A stretch of DNA of 64,000 nt from Synchiropus splendidus. Taxonomy: Eukaryota; Chordata; Actinopteri; Syngnathiformes; Callionymidae. The translations under genes and the position numbers were made by a program. Positions 1 through 13,326 of this stretch are shown piece by piece; positions within the stretch are counted from its first letter, which is position 1; the number at the start of each line of letters is the position of its first letter. The stretch is from positions 15,566,501 through 15,630,500 of the forward strand of contig NC_071335.1 of assembly GCF_027744825.2 (NCBI RefSeq), read 5' to 3'. The notes below the pieces were generated by a model. It had not been told where the DNA came from. It was given only the letters and a program-made list of their open reading frames with translations, and made no database searches.

Positions 1-1562
1 TTCTGGAAATCCATTCCAGTTTGCAGCCATTTAGCATGCAAGCATTTAGCAACACCTGGAGCTAAAACTTCCTTACAGACAAGGGCGCTGTGTGGAATTG
101 CTACAGTCCAGGGATGGGCGGTATTTATGTTATATGTGAGCCACTTCGAAGCAAGAGTACATGTAAATAAAGTGTTTACACAGAGCAAAGTGTTCGCTAA
201 ACACAACAGGCTCCCCTGCGTGAAAACAATGTATTGTGACATTAAATCAGTCAAATATCTGTCGCTTAACTTCAGACATCAGTCCCACATCACTTGCAGT
301 GGCCAGTAGGAAATTCTATTCATTTAAACTGCATGAGCCAGTGTATGTAATTTTGTTGAAGCAGCACCATGAATTCCACCGTGGATTTAACAGGCAATAT
401 GAAACCTTAAAGAGAGCAAAATTTGTTTTCAAGACAATATTTTTGCCGAAGAGTTCTTGTTTCTCTGACTTCCTTTTCTGCTTTTATGGTGACTTTTCTA
501 ACACATATCCACATCAACAATAATGATGATGAAAATAATTAAGAAAGCTGAACTCTGTGGTTAGATCTGAGCAATTGGTAATGGTGGATTTTCAAAGTCC
601 GGGATCTGATTTGAGTGAAAAAAACGTGGGTCGGTGTGTCACTAATAATAAATAAACGACAGGACTACATCCACTTGACTGTGGAATTAAGGTGTACACA
701 TTCAGCAAGATTTAAATGTAATGATCAATTCAATAAATATTAACTCCCTTATTCATTCTTGTTTCTGTCGGATTATTCTTAATTTACTACATTCAGTTCT
801 GGATCGGTGATATTAAACACAATGATGCAGTCATTAATTCCACTAAGAACATAAGTACATGCACCACCGTGACAGACAGTACGGAGTTTACATTGTACTT
901 GTTGACTGAACCATCCATTTTTCCTGGTTCCTTTAGGACACCTTTCCTTTGTGTTAAAAGTTGGTCACAAATTCAAAGAATGGCATGATCCTAGAAAAAA
1001 AAAGAGCAGATTCTGCTGCTCAAGCATCAGACTACGTTAGAGTGTCATTTATAAATATGTCTCATTGAAAGTATGAGCGGCCATAAGTTGATCTTAGTGA
1101 CAGTACTCTGTATACATTTCAATGGTGAGCTGTGCATCTCTAAAGGTACATGAAGGCGTGACAACTGTTTTCTCATGAGATAAATTTAACCAGTCACCAC
1201 TTTTGAGCACAAGAGATGGCATTACCACTGTATGACAATATGATTACTCGCCCTTCAGATGAGGACTATAGGATGGTACGTAAAAGGTAGGTAGAGTGTA
1301 AAAAAAAAACAAATTCTACGAGACTTTAGGCACTTAGCATTGATGCTGAGCGAACTGTTGAAGAGCACCAGTGAAACACAAACATGCTGCAAAGATGGTG
1401 AGCTGCAGATGACTTAGCAGCGAGCTAACGTGCATTGACACATATTTAACTTTACAGCTCCGCGATTATCTGCTAATAACGATCGTTATTAGTCGGAAGG
1501 AAGCAAATGAAACAAGTGCACAATGTGCAAGTGAGCTGTGCAGGAATTGTCGAGGCCTTTAC
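1..1562 (-). other. crebbp: crebbp intron 1 (partial)
   Basis: This stretch lies downstream, on the minus strand, of the donor site that ends crebbp coding exon 1 at 1563. I see AT-rich non-coding sequence with no convincing exon and no long open frame. The second crebbp exon must lie beyond the left edge of the window, in keeping with the long first intron of this gene in other vertebrates. Confidence 0.8.
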
Positions 1563-1650
1563 CTGTTCCATCAGACGTTGACAGGGCAGGTGAATTCAGC
1601 TTCGGCCGTTTGGAGTTGGGAGGTCCGACGTCCAGCAGGTTCTCGGCCAT
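1563..1650 (-). CDS. crebbp: CREB-binding protein, first coding exon (N-terminus only)
   Basis: CBP is the nuclear KAT3A lysine acetyltransferase and transcriptional co-activator that binds phospho-CREB and many other activators. Only its first coding exon is in the window. It encodes MAENLLDVGPPNSKRPKLNS and nine further residues, then one base of the next codon. The human protein begins MAENLLDGPPNPKRAKLSSP, so the match is immediate, with one extra valine. The exon ends in AACAG followed by GTAAAGG at 1562, phase 1, the same phase as the human exon. The frame is open upstream of this ATG, but homology begins exactly here, which decides the start. Everything after residue 29, including the TAZ, KIX, bromodomain and HAT domains, lies off the left edge. 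Teleosts often carry crebbpa and crebbpb; which copy this is cannot be decided from 29 residues. Confidence 0.93.
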
Positions 1651-2400
1651 AGTTGTTATCTTTTCCGACAGAGCGTTGGAAATAGATAAATGTGTCTCTA
1701 GGGTTCTGGTTCGGTCAACCCGAAGCCTCCAGACTAGCACATTAGCACGCTAAAACGCTTGCTACCAGCTCGGTTAACTGCTAGCGTTAGCTTTCACCGT
1801 GGCGTGAGAGTCCGTGTTTCAAAAGAGATGCAATAGCGCCCCGCTTCGCCACCGCCATTCACCCCATGATAATCCAACACCCAACACCCACATTATTGTC
1901 ATTATATGTCCCACGATGAAATACTCCCCATGTACAGATCCAACTTCGAGATGCCTGGCGTTCAAAACGAGGTGGATCGCTGCATCCCGGGGGAGGGGAA
2001 GTATTTATTTCTAGATCAAAGTACACATTTTGGGTGACGTCAAATTTCTTCATGCAAAATTAGCGCGAAGCTCCATAAAAAATGCACAATTGCACAGAAA
2101 CGCGCGATTCCTTCAAACGACTTCGAAAGCGGCGACCTGGTGTCCGTGATCAATACTGCTCCGGGACGGCGACGGGACCGAAACGCCGCACTCTGAAGGG
2201 GAAATCAGATATACGGAGCTTCTCCGTGCGACGACCACCGATCCGACTCCCGTTTTTTTGCACAAAATGTCTCCAGGGCGACGCTATGGGTTCGTCTTCT
2301 GTGGAAGGAAGGGTTCATATCACGGAAAGGCGGCTCGGTTTAGACGTTAAAATAAGCGTTGTATCGAAATCCTAATTCCGAGCAACAACAAGATGGCGGC
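1651..2400 (-). promoter_or_regulatory. crebbp: crebbp 5' UTR and promoter region
   Basis: Sequence upstream of the crebbp start is richer in G+C and CpG than its surroundings, especially 2080-2300, and contains no conserved coding frame. It holds a perfect CRE at 2035-2042. No TATA box is obvious, as expected for a housekeeping, CpG-type promoter. The exact transcription start cannot be read from the sequence. Confidence 0.6.
2035..2042. promoter_or_regulatory. perfect cAMP-response element (TGACGTCA)
   Basis: The full palindromic CRE TGACGTCA lies about 385 bases upstream of the crebbp start codon, inside its presumed promoter or 5' UTR. It is the classical binding site for CREB/ATF bZIP dimers. 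Function is inferred from sequence and position only. Confidence 0.5.
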
Positions 2401-2938
2401 TGTTGATTCCTTCAATACAAAAAGTTTTTTTTCTTTTCCAGATCGGCTGCGGAGGGGGAGGGGCCGCGCCATACGCCCTACGTGAATGCAGTGCTCCTCT
2501 TCACCGCTGGAGGCGACACAGCACCACAAGCAAGACAAGTAACAACACAAAATATATACATTATTAACATGAATAAACATGTCGAAATTACGTTTTGCCT
2601 ATGCACCTTAAGAATGGGATTTCATTAAAGTGATTTTTGAATGTGCATGGCATCCAGTGGTGGACAGTATTTAACTTGCTGAAGTGACATTCTGAATCAA
2701 TAACGATAGTTGTTCTTATATCACTTAATCCAGACGTTTGTAAATGATCGTTACGCTATTAAAATTATGATTTTTCTCACCAATATACTGCATAGCCATG
2801 TACACGTTGATGGGAAAAAATTAAGATCTGTACAACAATCTGTATTAACTCGTTTCTAACAGTAACAATGCTCAATAAAGTAAACTAAATAAAGTGCTTT
2901 GATCGTGATGCTTTGACTTTGACTTTAGATATTTATTC

Positions 2939-2977
<39 letters not shown>

Positions 2978-5766
2978 GCTTTGTTCATAGTGCATGTTGT
3001 ACCAAAGCACTTTTCTAGTTGGTGGGATCCTCACTGACCTTAGCAATAAAGCTGATTCCGATTTTAGAAAGGTACTTTAACTATTTTTTTCCATTGCTTT
3101 TCTCATTTTATTAAAGTTCATTTGTTTTTCTGGTCATGTTGTTCACTGTCATATTATCATTAAACAGTAGACAGCTGAACAAATACATAAGTGACTTCTC
3201 GTGATAATCTTGACAACACTGAAATGTTCATCATTCCTCTTTTGGAAAACAAGTAATGGACAAGCAGTCGCTCAGCAGTGTTTAAAAGGGAAGTAAGCAT
3301 GATATCGAACACCTCAAACTTGTATTCCAGATCACGCCATTAGCCTGATTCCCTCTGACAGCCAAACCACTTGATCTAGGTGACGTTCACCCGGCATCAG
3401 CTGTATCTTCAACCACTGACACAACGGTTCTTGTGACCTTAAAAACACACAGGTACAAATACAAATGCAGTGGAGTAGCATCTCAAAAGATGCTTTAGTA
3501 CCACGACTGTAACAGCAAACTATCAAGTGTTGTCAAGAAAAGTGCAGAAAATTTGAACTAATAATAATACACTTGTTGTTTTACGGCACCTTTCCTGGGT
3601 TCCAATCACAGCAACACATTGACATTTACAGACAATTATTTGAGATATGACAAAAAAAACTAAACCCAATTGAACATTTAGCATTAAATATTTTTAGTTA
3701 CCGACATAGCAGGTATCAGTAAATCAGTATTGTGGGAAAGAAAATGCTCAGTAATGAATATACAACAAACTAGTGAGACTCAAATTGGTGGGAAAAGTTA
3801 CTGCTATAAAACATTTACATACAACAGGTCATTGAGAGACAAAGAAATTGGTGAATCATGCCTTCTTTTATATAACATGTCTGAGAGTCGCAGGGACTCC
3901 AGTCAGAGCAAACCTCTCATATAAACATACAAACCACACAATCAAAAACAGCCAACATTCGCTTCACTCTGTTTTTGTTTTTTTGATTTTATTTTGTATG
4001 ATTTGTTTTAATAATTTCTCACTTATTTCAATCATACTGCAAGTAATAAAGTCACTGCACTCACACATACTCAAACAGACACACAATGACTTGGGTCAAT
4101 AATGTGTGTTTTTCATAGTCTGGCAAAATCGGACACATGCACATGTATAAAAAAGAAAATCATAGGTGACATAAAGTAACTGCATATGTACAAACACCGA
4201 GTGCGATGTGCAATTGTGTATACATTATGCTGTTGTGTTGATAAAAGATACAGAGATAATGTGCACAAAACAAATATACAAATCTTCCATGAAACAAATA
4301 CATAAAAGGTAAAAATTCTATCAATGTACTTTTTTCTTATTTCTTTAAATAAAAAAGTGTTTAGAACATATAGCAGAGTCAATTATATGCGAATGCTAAC
4401 CCACTGTTGAAACTGAATGTGGTTCCTTTTTTTGTCACGGTACAGTCATTTTTCTCACAAACTATTAAAAAGATTGCTTCCACAACTTCTCCACAAATAG
4501 ATTCCATCAATGCGTTCATATGACTGCACATTGCGACTTGAAGGATTTCCCCAAAATAAATCCAAAACACAGTGTCAGAAAGGCTTTTTGACTTGTCCTG
4601 CATGTTGAACCACAAGATGTGCAAATGGTTATTCAAACAACACTGCCTCTAAATAAAGTGTATCTGATGAAAATGTGACGCCTCACCATACCAGTTTTAA
4701 TACTCTTGAAATGCTATAATTACGGAGATATCTCTATACTTTATATGTTACTCTTTCTTGCATAAACTATACATTTTCATATCGATCAAGACACTTTCCT
4801 ATAACTGCTATTATTTGTTTTCATTTGAAGTCCATTTCTCTGGCAGTGATTATTTGATACAAATAACCGCAGCTCATACACTGATGGAGAACAAATACTG
4901 TTCATTTAAAGGCACATTTCAATGTTGTCCACAATCAAAGCTGTATTTTTTAGTCATGGTAAAAATATTTAAAATTAATATGCGACACAACATGAGGTGA
5001 TCCGTTTTTTTTGCAGGTTCGTTTACCAATATATTCCCTCAAATTTGGAGTTTAGATAAAGGGGGAACAATTACAGACTTTCTAGTTTCCCACACACCAT
5101 CACACACACACACACACACAATAGAATGGAAGTGCTTTTTGCAGCGAAGGCAAACCATAAAAGTAAATTACAGACATGACTTGAGTGTCGGGAGTCGAAA
5201 AGGCAACCAGGTAATGACCGACTATGAGAAAATATAAGCACTTAAAAAGTGGAATTTACTAAAAATGTTGCATTAAGAGCATTCTTTCTTCATCCCTTTT
5301 TGACAAAAGCTATCCCCAAAACGGCACTACAAGATAATCCGCTAAATCAGGCCGCACCGCACCTACACTGAACTCCATCCGAGTGGTACAATCGTAGCAA
5401 AATAACACAGCAGCAGGGTCTTTAAAAAAAAGGGTTGGTGCCAGATCAGAAAACTCTTAGAAATACAGAATACACTGTTAACAAAGCGATGGACTGACCA
5501 ATGTGTGTTACTGCTCCTGGCTATGAATGTAGCAATAGAAAATTCTGAGGTCGTGTCTGTGCTTTGACCACTATCTTGATGACCTTGTCATCTAGCAGGA
5601 ACTCAACAGTGACTCACAGTTACACTTTAAGTAACAATACACCTGTTAGTCATCGGACATTTCATACATACCCTCAGCCTGTGAAAGCAGGAGTGAGAAC
5701 TATCCATCCCTCTTAGGCCAAGGGATATGACACAACATAGGTCTGTTCTGATCTTCACAATTTAGC
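2400..5766. other. crebbp-adcy9 intergenic region, possibly part adcy9 3' UTR
   Basis: AT-rich sequence with no supported gene. It contains an (ATT)n microsatellite at 2938-2976 and a short (CA)n run near 5100-5120. Open frames here are short and resemble nothing I know. The right-hand part may be a longer adcy9 3' UTR, because mammalian ADCY9 transcripts have 3' UTRs of several kilobases. Confidence 0.6.
2938..2976. repeat. (ATT)n microsatellite
   Basis: About 13 uninterrupted copies of the ATT trinucleotide. Confidence 0.95.
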
Positions 5767-6429
5767 TTTATTTAAAGTGCCCTCATGCTTTGTGATGCGG
5801 CATTTGCAAAATTCCCCTTTTTCCCCGAATATGAATTCCCTTTTTGTTTTGTGCTTAAGATTGGTCATCTGAGGGCCATCGATAAATGGGAATCTGTCTG
5901 CACCGAACCTCACCGCACGTCTGTGCACGCACAGTTTAGCGAGCCCTTCTGAGCCGAGTAACACTGCTGAGTGATTTATCAGGTTGCACTGGCACTTTTT
6001 TTCTTTAGAAAAAAACGATATGAATCGTCGACATGCATGAGAACTGGATTAAATTGAAACTAGTTAATATGGCACAAGGATGGTGATCATTTGAAGGAGG
6101 CTGAAGCAGGAACCGACAGCATTTTCAAAAGTTCAATCCCACAAAATGATTGTCGAAATGTTGTTCGAAGTGATCTTTGTTCGCTTGCTACTCTAGTCCT
6201 GAAGGCACTTTAGTATGACAATAAACAAAAACATCAAGTCAACCTGTCCGTCCGCGCTTGGATCCTTCCACGGGCTGTGCTCTACACAGGTTCACCCTCC
6301 CAGACAACAACACCGCTGCAGCCATTCTGGAGTCCAAACTAGTGTCTGCGTTCTCTGTTAAGACAATCGCTTAAGAAAAAAGGCTCCTCATCGGTGACGG
6401 TCTGGAACACTAGCAGCTGGGAAGGCGGA
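5767..6429 (-). other. adcy9: adcy9 proximal 3' UTR with candidate poly(A) signal
   Basis: The sequence following the adcy9 stop codon on the minus strand. The first clear AATAAA on that strand is at 5772-5767, about 660 bases past the stop. More AATAAA-like sites lie further left, so longer 3' ends are possible. Confidence 0.45.
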
Positions 6430-9400
6430 TCAAAGCCGAGAATAAAACTCCTCATTGAGTTTGGTTAGCTCATCAGCCTCGTTGTCCTCCTCTGAGAGAA
6501 GACCTTGTGCTGCACCTGTTTCTGCAGCTAGTTCAGAAGTGCTACAAGAGTCCCGGTATCCTTCATCCTTCAAGCCTTTCAACTTAACTTGGGCTGGCTT
6601 GGGTTGAACGCCTAAATGCTTTGCAGTGTTTTGTGTCTGGCCCAGCATGGAGCCAGAGGGTGTGGGGGGATCCGCAACCAGGGCAGAACCTTTCTGTGTA
6701 AATGACGAATCTGTCTGTAAGAGCGCCGTCGTGCCGGGCTCCAGTTGTTCTTGGCACACATGTTGCCCATTTTTGGGGTACAGAAAGGTCCTCATTTGCC
6801 CTTTGCCTTTGACATTCACCGTGCCTCTGTAGTCAAACTCCAATCCCATAGCGCAGAGCACTGCATGGCTTTCTTCGCTCACCTGCACCCGACACTCCAC
6901 ACCGGTCGAGTCCATGCGACTGGCGATGTTGACAGTGTCTCCCCAGATGTCATAGAGCAGCTTTGTGGTGCCAATCACGCCTGCCGTCAACGGACCGTGG
7001 TTAAACCCGATCCGCAGTTTAAACCCAAAACCCAACATGTTCTTGTTAAAGTCGTCCAGGACCCCCATCATCTCCAAGGCGAAGTTGAAAAGGGCCTTCA
7101 GGTGAGCATGTGGAGACTCCTCATCATTCTCCGACTTCTGCCGCACATTCAGACCTGAAGCTGCCATGTAGGTGGCGCCGATGGTCTTGATCTTCTCGAC
7201 ACTTTTGAATTCCGGTTTACGGAGAAGCTCGTCGAAATCCCCGATCAGCTCGTTCAGGACGCGGTAGCACTCTTTGCCTCCCTCGTAGCTCTCCTCATAG
7301 AACTCACTGAAGTTCACAATGCTGGCAAAGATCACTCCCACACTGTCGTGGTTTTTGGAGTAACTCTGTGTCACCTAGAAGTAAAATTGAAAAAAAAAAT
7401 ATATAGAAAATTTAACACAAGTATGTAACAAAATCTGTCTCCAACATATCACTACTTAATATTTGGAAAAGTGAATTCAATTTTTAAAACTAGACAATCA
7501 GGTTTATTATTCAGATTTAACTGGATTGTAAATACATCATGTATACTCCAGTACTGTGGGGCTGAAGACAAGCCGAGTTTACAGTCCATCATTTAATCTC
7601 AACGGCATTAAGAAACTACCATGCCACACACCAGTTATCAGACATTATTGAGAAGCCAGATAGATGCACTGCTAAGCTAAAGTTGGATGTAGCAAGGAGA
7701 AAACACAGGCATAAAAAAGGCCCTTAGATATGTGTGAAACGTCAACCACCTTCAGCTGGTCAGCGACATGAATAGGGATGATGTTGCCCAGCAGCCACTC
7801 AGCCTGGTCCCGCATCGTCTGGATCTTGTGGCGGTGTTTGTCTGCCTCCAAGTTCCCATGGTAATGCAGACGGTAGCTAACTTCAAATTCACGATTGAGA
7901 AACCAAACAAGGAGCAGCAGCAGGAAGAAGGCCAGCACAACCTCCGGCACCAGATTATGAAGAGGTGGTGGCAACGAGTCTGGTTTTGGAGTCAAGTTTG
8001 CAGCACTGGACGAGGACACGTTCAACCTGCAGGAAAACATGAAATCAGCATGTCAATAACTGACATGAATATTTAGATGAGTTAGTGTTGAGAGTGGTGA
8101 GCTCTTTAACAAACGGGGGTTGAAGAAATGAGGCTGCTCATTTTCTGGGACGGCAGCATTTATTTATTATGCAAGCTAATATGGTGGTTTGGTCCCGTTT
8201 CGCTATCTGCTACAGAGCAGTAACAGCTAAAAAAAAAAACAAAAACACAGCTGGATCTTTTTTCAACTTAACATTGTAACATCTTAAAAATTGCGTGATT
8301 TTTTAAAACATAGTTCCAATAACACTTTCACTTGTAAATCCAGCTAAAACAAAATTATTTTCACATAGTAAACGCTCTAAACTTGCACTCCAACACTGCT
8401 CTGTTTGTCTCACTAGTTCCCTGTAAAGTTATTGCAGTGGCTGCGTACTGTTATCACATTTTCACCATCAGTACACATGCCATGAATTTTTTTAATCGCA
8501 CCAATTGCTCTGAAGCTATTGCACCGAGACGTCTGCAAAACTCTTGACTCTTACGTCTGGTCAGTGCTCAATGGTGCGTTAACATTTGGCCAACAGACAA
8601 CACGCATGAAAAATTTAAAAAGTCTTATTTTTTTCTGACCTTTTAAACCCCACAAAAGTCCATATTTAAAGACCAACAGTTAGAGCTCCATCTGCTCTAA
8701 GGAAGCTCAAGCTCTCTTGAACATCAAACCAGAACAGGTTTCTGTTTGTGCAAGAATGAAGTACTTAGAAAAAAAAAAAAAGATAATTAGAGCTGGGTCG
8801 GTTATTTGAAGCAGCTCTCAAGCCAGGAAACTGTGGATGCTTCTGATACTCTAATCTGAGTAGTCTTTACAGCCGCAGCTGTTTATCAGCCATTAGGACA
8901 CAGGCACAAAGAGAGGGATGAGGCTTAAGAGAGAGATACAAAGAGTTCAAGGACCTATTTGCTTGAGAAAAAACCCAGAATGACTACACAACGTAGTGTT
9001 CAATAGAAGACACTCACCCGTGAGCTGGCAGGTTATTTCCAGCACTGAAATAGACAAAGACACATTAGACATTGATGCGTACTTCAATACCAGAAAGACA
9101 TTTTTTAAAAAAACAATTTCTTCACCATATCAACAGTGAAATTGGATTATTGTCTTCCCCGGTTAAAATGCTGTAATATCACTCAACATTACTTTTGTAT
9201 GGACTTAGTGTGATTTTTATATTAAATTAAAAATCCAATTTCATTTCAGATTTGGCTACATGGACAAAGCGCGACTTCCACATAAATAAATTACAGATTC
9301 TCATTGGTGTGTCCGAATAGGAGATACTAGGAAGACCTACTGTATCATGTTAGGCAAAATATAAAAACACACTCTCTGACTGGCTGGATGGGTCGACGGA

Positions 9401-10614
9401 CTCAACCCGGGGTCACCAACCTTTTTGCAACTGTGAGCTCCTCAAAGAGCACTGTGTGACCTGAAGCGCTACCTGTCACACTTCTAAAATAATGTTGGAA
9501 GTGTGCACCAGGTACACACTTCTAAAATAATGTAATATGTATTACAGGATGATAAATGATATTCCTCTAACACACCGTGATATGTAACAAAAAAGAAAAA
9601 CACATAATAAGATGGCTACTATATGAAAAAAAAATATATATATATATTGTATATTATATATATTATATCCTAAATTAGTCCACTTCATCTGCATATTCAG
9701 TTATAGAGCTGCTGATAACATATTCAGCTGATATTCCGTCATGTGAGAGCACAGCGATATAAAGCCTGCTGGATATACTTGAGAAAGAAAGGATGGAGCT
9801 TCTTGTCCTTAACACAGCAGGTCAGATACTTGTGGTGCCACAGTGATTATCCTTGCTCTCCAGTGTTATGTGTCAGTTTGTTACATTGATAGAGTGAAGC
9901 TCCACAACATTTTTAGGCAAGAGAGATAAATGAGAAAGGCTGAGTAATATAATGCAATAATGGCTTCTATTCCCCAGCCAGTTAGGGCTCTGTAACCAGT
10001 GAGAGAGTCTAGTGCTGCTTTTTATTTAACCATGACCTGTTCACTGAAGTTTTTGTTGTCTTTTTTAATAAAAGATGATGATGAAGAATGGTGACTTGCC
10101 TGTGTAACGTACTGTACAACAGCAGCAGCAATGCAGCCCCAGTAGCCGTCGCCAGGATTGAGCGCATCCAAAAACTGAGCTGACAGAAGTTGCAATATTG
10201 GATGATGGCGAGGATGGTGGCGCAGCATAAAAACATGGTCACCTGGGAGAGATAACAGAAGTCCGAAGCTGAGCGTCTCACATGAGTCACTTGGCTTTCC
10301 GCCTTTAGACGACGTGACACATAGTACGAGAGATGGGAGTCACACCCTCACGCTTACCTGTAGAGGAAGGTGTGCAGTGAAGTTCAGGTGGGACAAGACG
10401 GAGATGGCAGGTAGAGAGACCAACACTGCCCCAATTATGTGACGCGCAACCCACCCCGACACAATCAGGATGAGGGTGTGCGTGCAGTTCATCACTTCAT
10501 CCAGATAGAAGGCCATGCTGCAAGGACAGAACAGAACATTCACGTGATCTGCAGCAGGGGTGGGCAACTACATTTCTTAAGGCGTCACATTATATACTGT
10601 ATGTGAGGGGCCAT

Positions 10615-10669
<55 letters not shown>

Positions 10670-13287
10670 AATGAACATTTCTAATAATGGGGCAACACAG
10701 TACCCACGCCTGTTCTACAGCATCCTCACCGTATGGACAGCAGCAGTGAGGCCAGCTCCAGCACAGCTGCCAGGGGGGCCAACACCAAGGCAGCGGAGGA
10801 TGGCGGTCCGACGGTGGCCGGACTCACCATAGGGGGCAGAAAACACGCCACGGTCAGAGCCAAGAAGACGAAACAGCTGAGCAGAACGTCCATGAAGCTG
10901 CTGAAGGTGGAACTTGCGAACGTCTCCACTTGGACTCGATTGTTCACCTAGAAGACACAAAAAGAAGTATTAAATGTTCAAGCCAAACATCACCTTTGCT
11001 TCTGTTTGCTATGACTATTAAACACGTACACTGCATTGATTATTACACAGCTCAAGTATTATGAGTGTAGTTCTCCCGATCAAACAGCAGGGGGCTTCAA
11101 AGCTGCTGTGTTTCCAAGCACTCGTCTGATCCCACTCCTTCACTTCCAGTCAGGGATTGCCACATCATATCAGCCTCCTACCTTTACTGATCTGGATCAC
11201 CCTCCCTGGACACATCTCTCTAATACATTTATTCAACATCATTCCTTCCTCTTTTGCCCATTACTCTGCCCATCTCTAACACTGACACGTTCCCCACTAC
11301 AGCTTATTTTATATTAACATGACAACTGCAGTAAATTTAGGAATAACTTGACTGTCAAGGACAGAAAAATTGGATATGGTTTATCTCATATCACGTAATA
11401 TCTGATATTAAAACATAGTTTCCTGTATAAAATTAAGCATGAATGTCTGACCGCAGGATCTTACTGGAGTAGTTTTGATGAAAAGGACGGTGTCGCTCAC
11501 AGTCGACTAAGTCTTTCAACAAAAAGATCAAATGACTTTCCTGGATTCCTTCGTTTCAGATTAACATGACTCAACTGATGCGATCCATGTGAAACTCCAG
11601 GTTTTCAGATGAGTAATAGTAGGAAAACATGCAGGACGGATGGATGTGTGTTCAGACCTCTTCACGATAGCTGCTACGATAGACTCTTTCAAGGCGGCTC
11701 TCCAGGAAGTTCAGGCTGATCTTGTTGATTGGCGGCTTGAAGAAGTAATCCTTCATCAAACTAGAAACAAGAGAATGAGGAAATTGGTGTTCACTCAAGG
11801 CAGCACATTAAAAACCACAACCAAATCATGCTCAAACAGTAAAACCTTGAGTTTGCCAACATTTACCAAGTTCAAATCAAAACAATGCAGTGAAATGCCT
11901 CCAAGTATGAAGTGGCGCTCTCACCTGTCTTCCCTGATAACGTCCACAAAGTGGGCGTCGCTCTTTTCTCTGAAGTTTTTGGCACGCAGCTGGATGAGAG
12001 CGGAGTGATCCATTCCGGTGCTTGCTGTCCCAGCACCACCAGCCATGCCAAGACTGGTGCCAGTCCCAGTGCTGGTCTTTTTCTCCTTCTCCTGGAGCAT
12101 GTCGCAGAGGGAGCTCTGGCTGGCTCCCACCGGGTCATCCAGGGGGGGGCTCAGCAGACCGTTGGCCGCTCTGGGACTGTGGCCTGAGAGACACTGCGGG
12201 CAAAAAAATGCAAGGGTTCAAATAAAAATCGGGTTCTCGATTCAAAACATGAATAAATACAGAATTCACAGTGTCTTGATTCAACCACTATATGCTTATA
12301 CTGTAAGCTATTTCCGCTATTTATGATGTGACAAACATCCAACTTAACCCTCAAATAGAACTGATAGAACACAGCACAGGAGTAACTTGACAGTGGTGCA
12401 CTTCCTCTGTTGTTTGCGAGAAGATGCAGCACCACTAGGACAGACATATGAACTACAGAATTTTAGTTTTGAGTCCCATTACGTACCTTGCTGCTGCTTG
12501 TCTTGTGTTCTTCCTGGCAGCCGTTGAGCACAGCAACATCACAACTCTGGTCCCCAGCAGAGGACACAACCAAGCTACAGCTCGGAGGCTGGAGAGAAGA
12601 ACGTTTACATCTATAATACTTCAAATATACGCACATAGAAATGCGAGACTCTGACAGTTCAGGTGCTTACCCCGGTTCTGTCGGCAGGCTGGTGGAGCAG
12701 TAAAGGTTCTGCAGCTTGTGCGCCTCCAAGTATGAGGTCAGGCCCATGAGGACAGGAGGGATGACTGACACCCACAATCTCCCCACCTGGTGCTCTCATC
12801 TGGGGGCAGCTACATTGCACATCGCACTCCCACATCTTTCCTGAAATCAGGTACGTTCTCATCCCTGAGGAGACACAAACATCCCAGCTCAAGTACTGTA
12901 CATCTGTTCTTCTGTCATTCTCTAGCTATATATTCCTTCATATTTTCATCATCTCTGAATACCAACACAGGATGTTGTTGTTTCCATTTCCATATTTTCG
13001 CCGCGTCTTTAACTGTAAATAATGGAGGCTCCTAAACTCTTCAATGTCTTATCTGTGAGGAGATGAGTCCTTTCCACTCTGTGTACAAACAATGGCACCA
13101 TCCAGTCGTGTTTGCCATCACACGCACTTTGACATCGAGGTGGTAATTCAACACTGAGTGTTTCACCGCTCATGTTTGCAAATCAGTACGGAGCTCAGGC
13201 CATGTTCACACTTGTGTCGAGCCAACAAGGACATACACAAACACTGGATTAGACTGGTGGCCCTAAGCCAGCTGCTATCAGCCTGTC

Positions 13288-13326
<39 letters not shown>

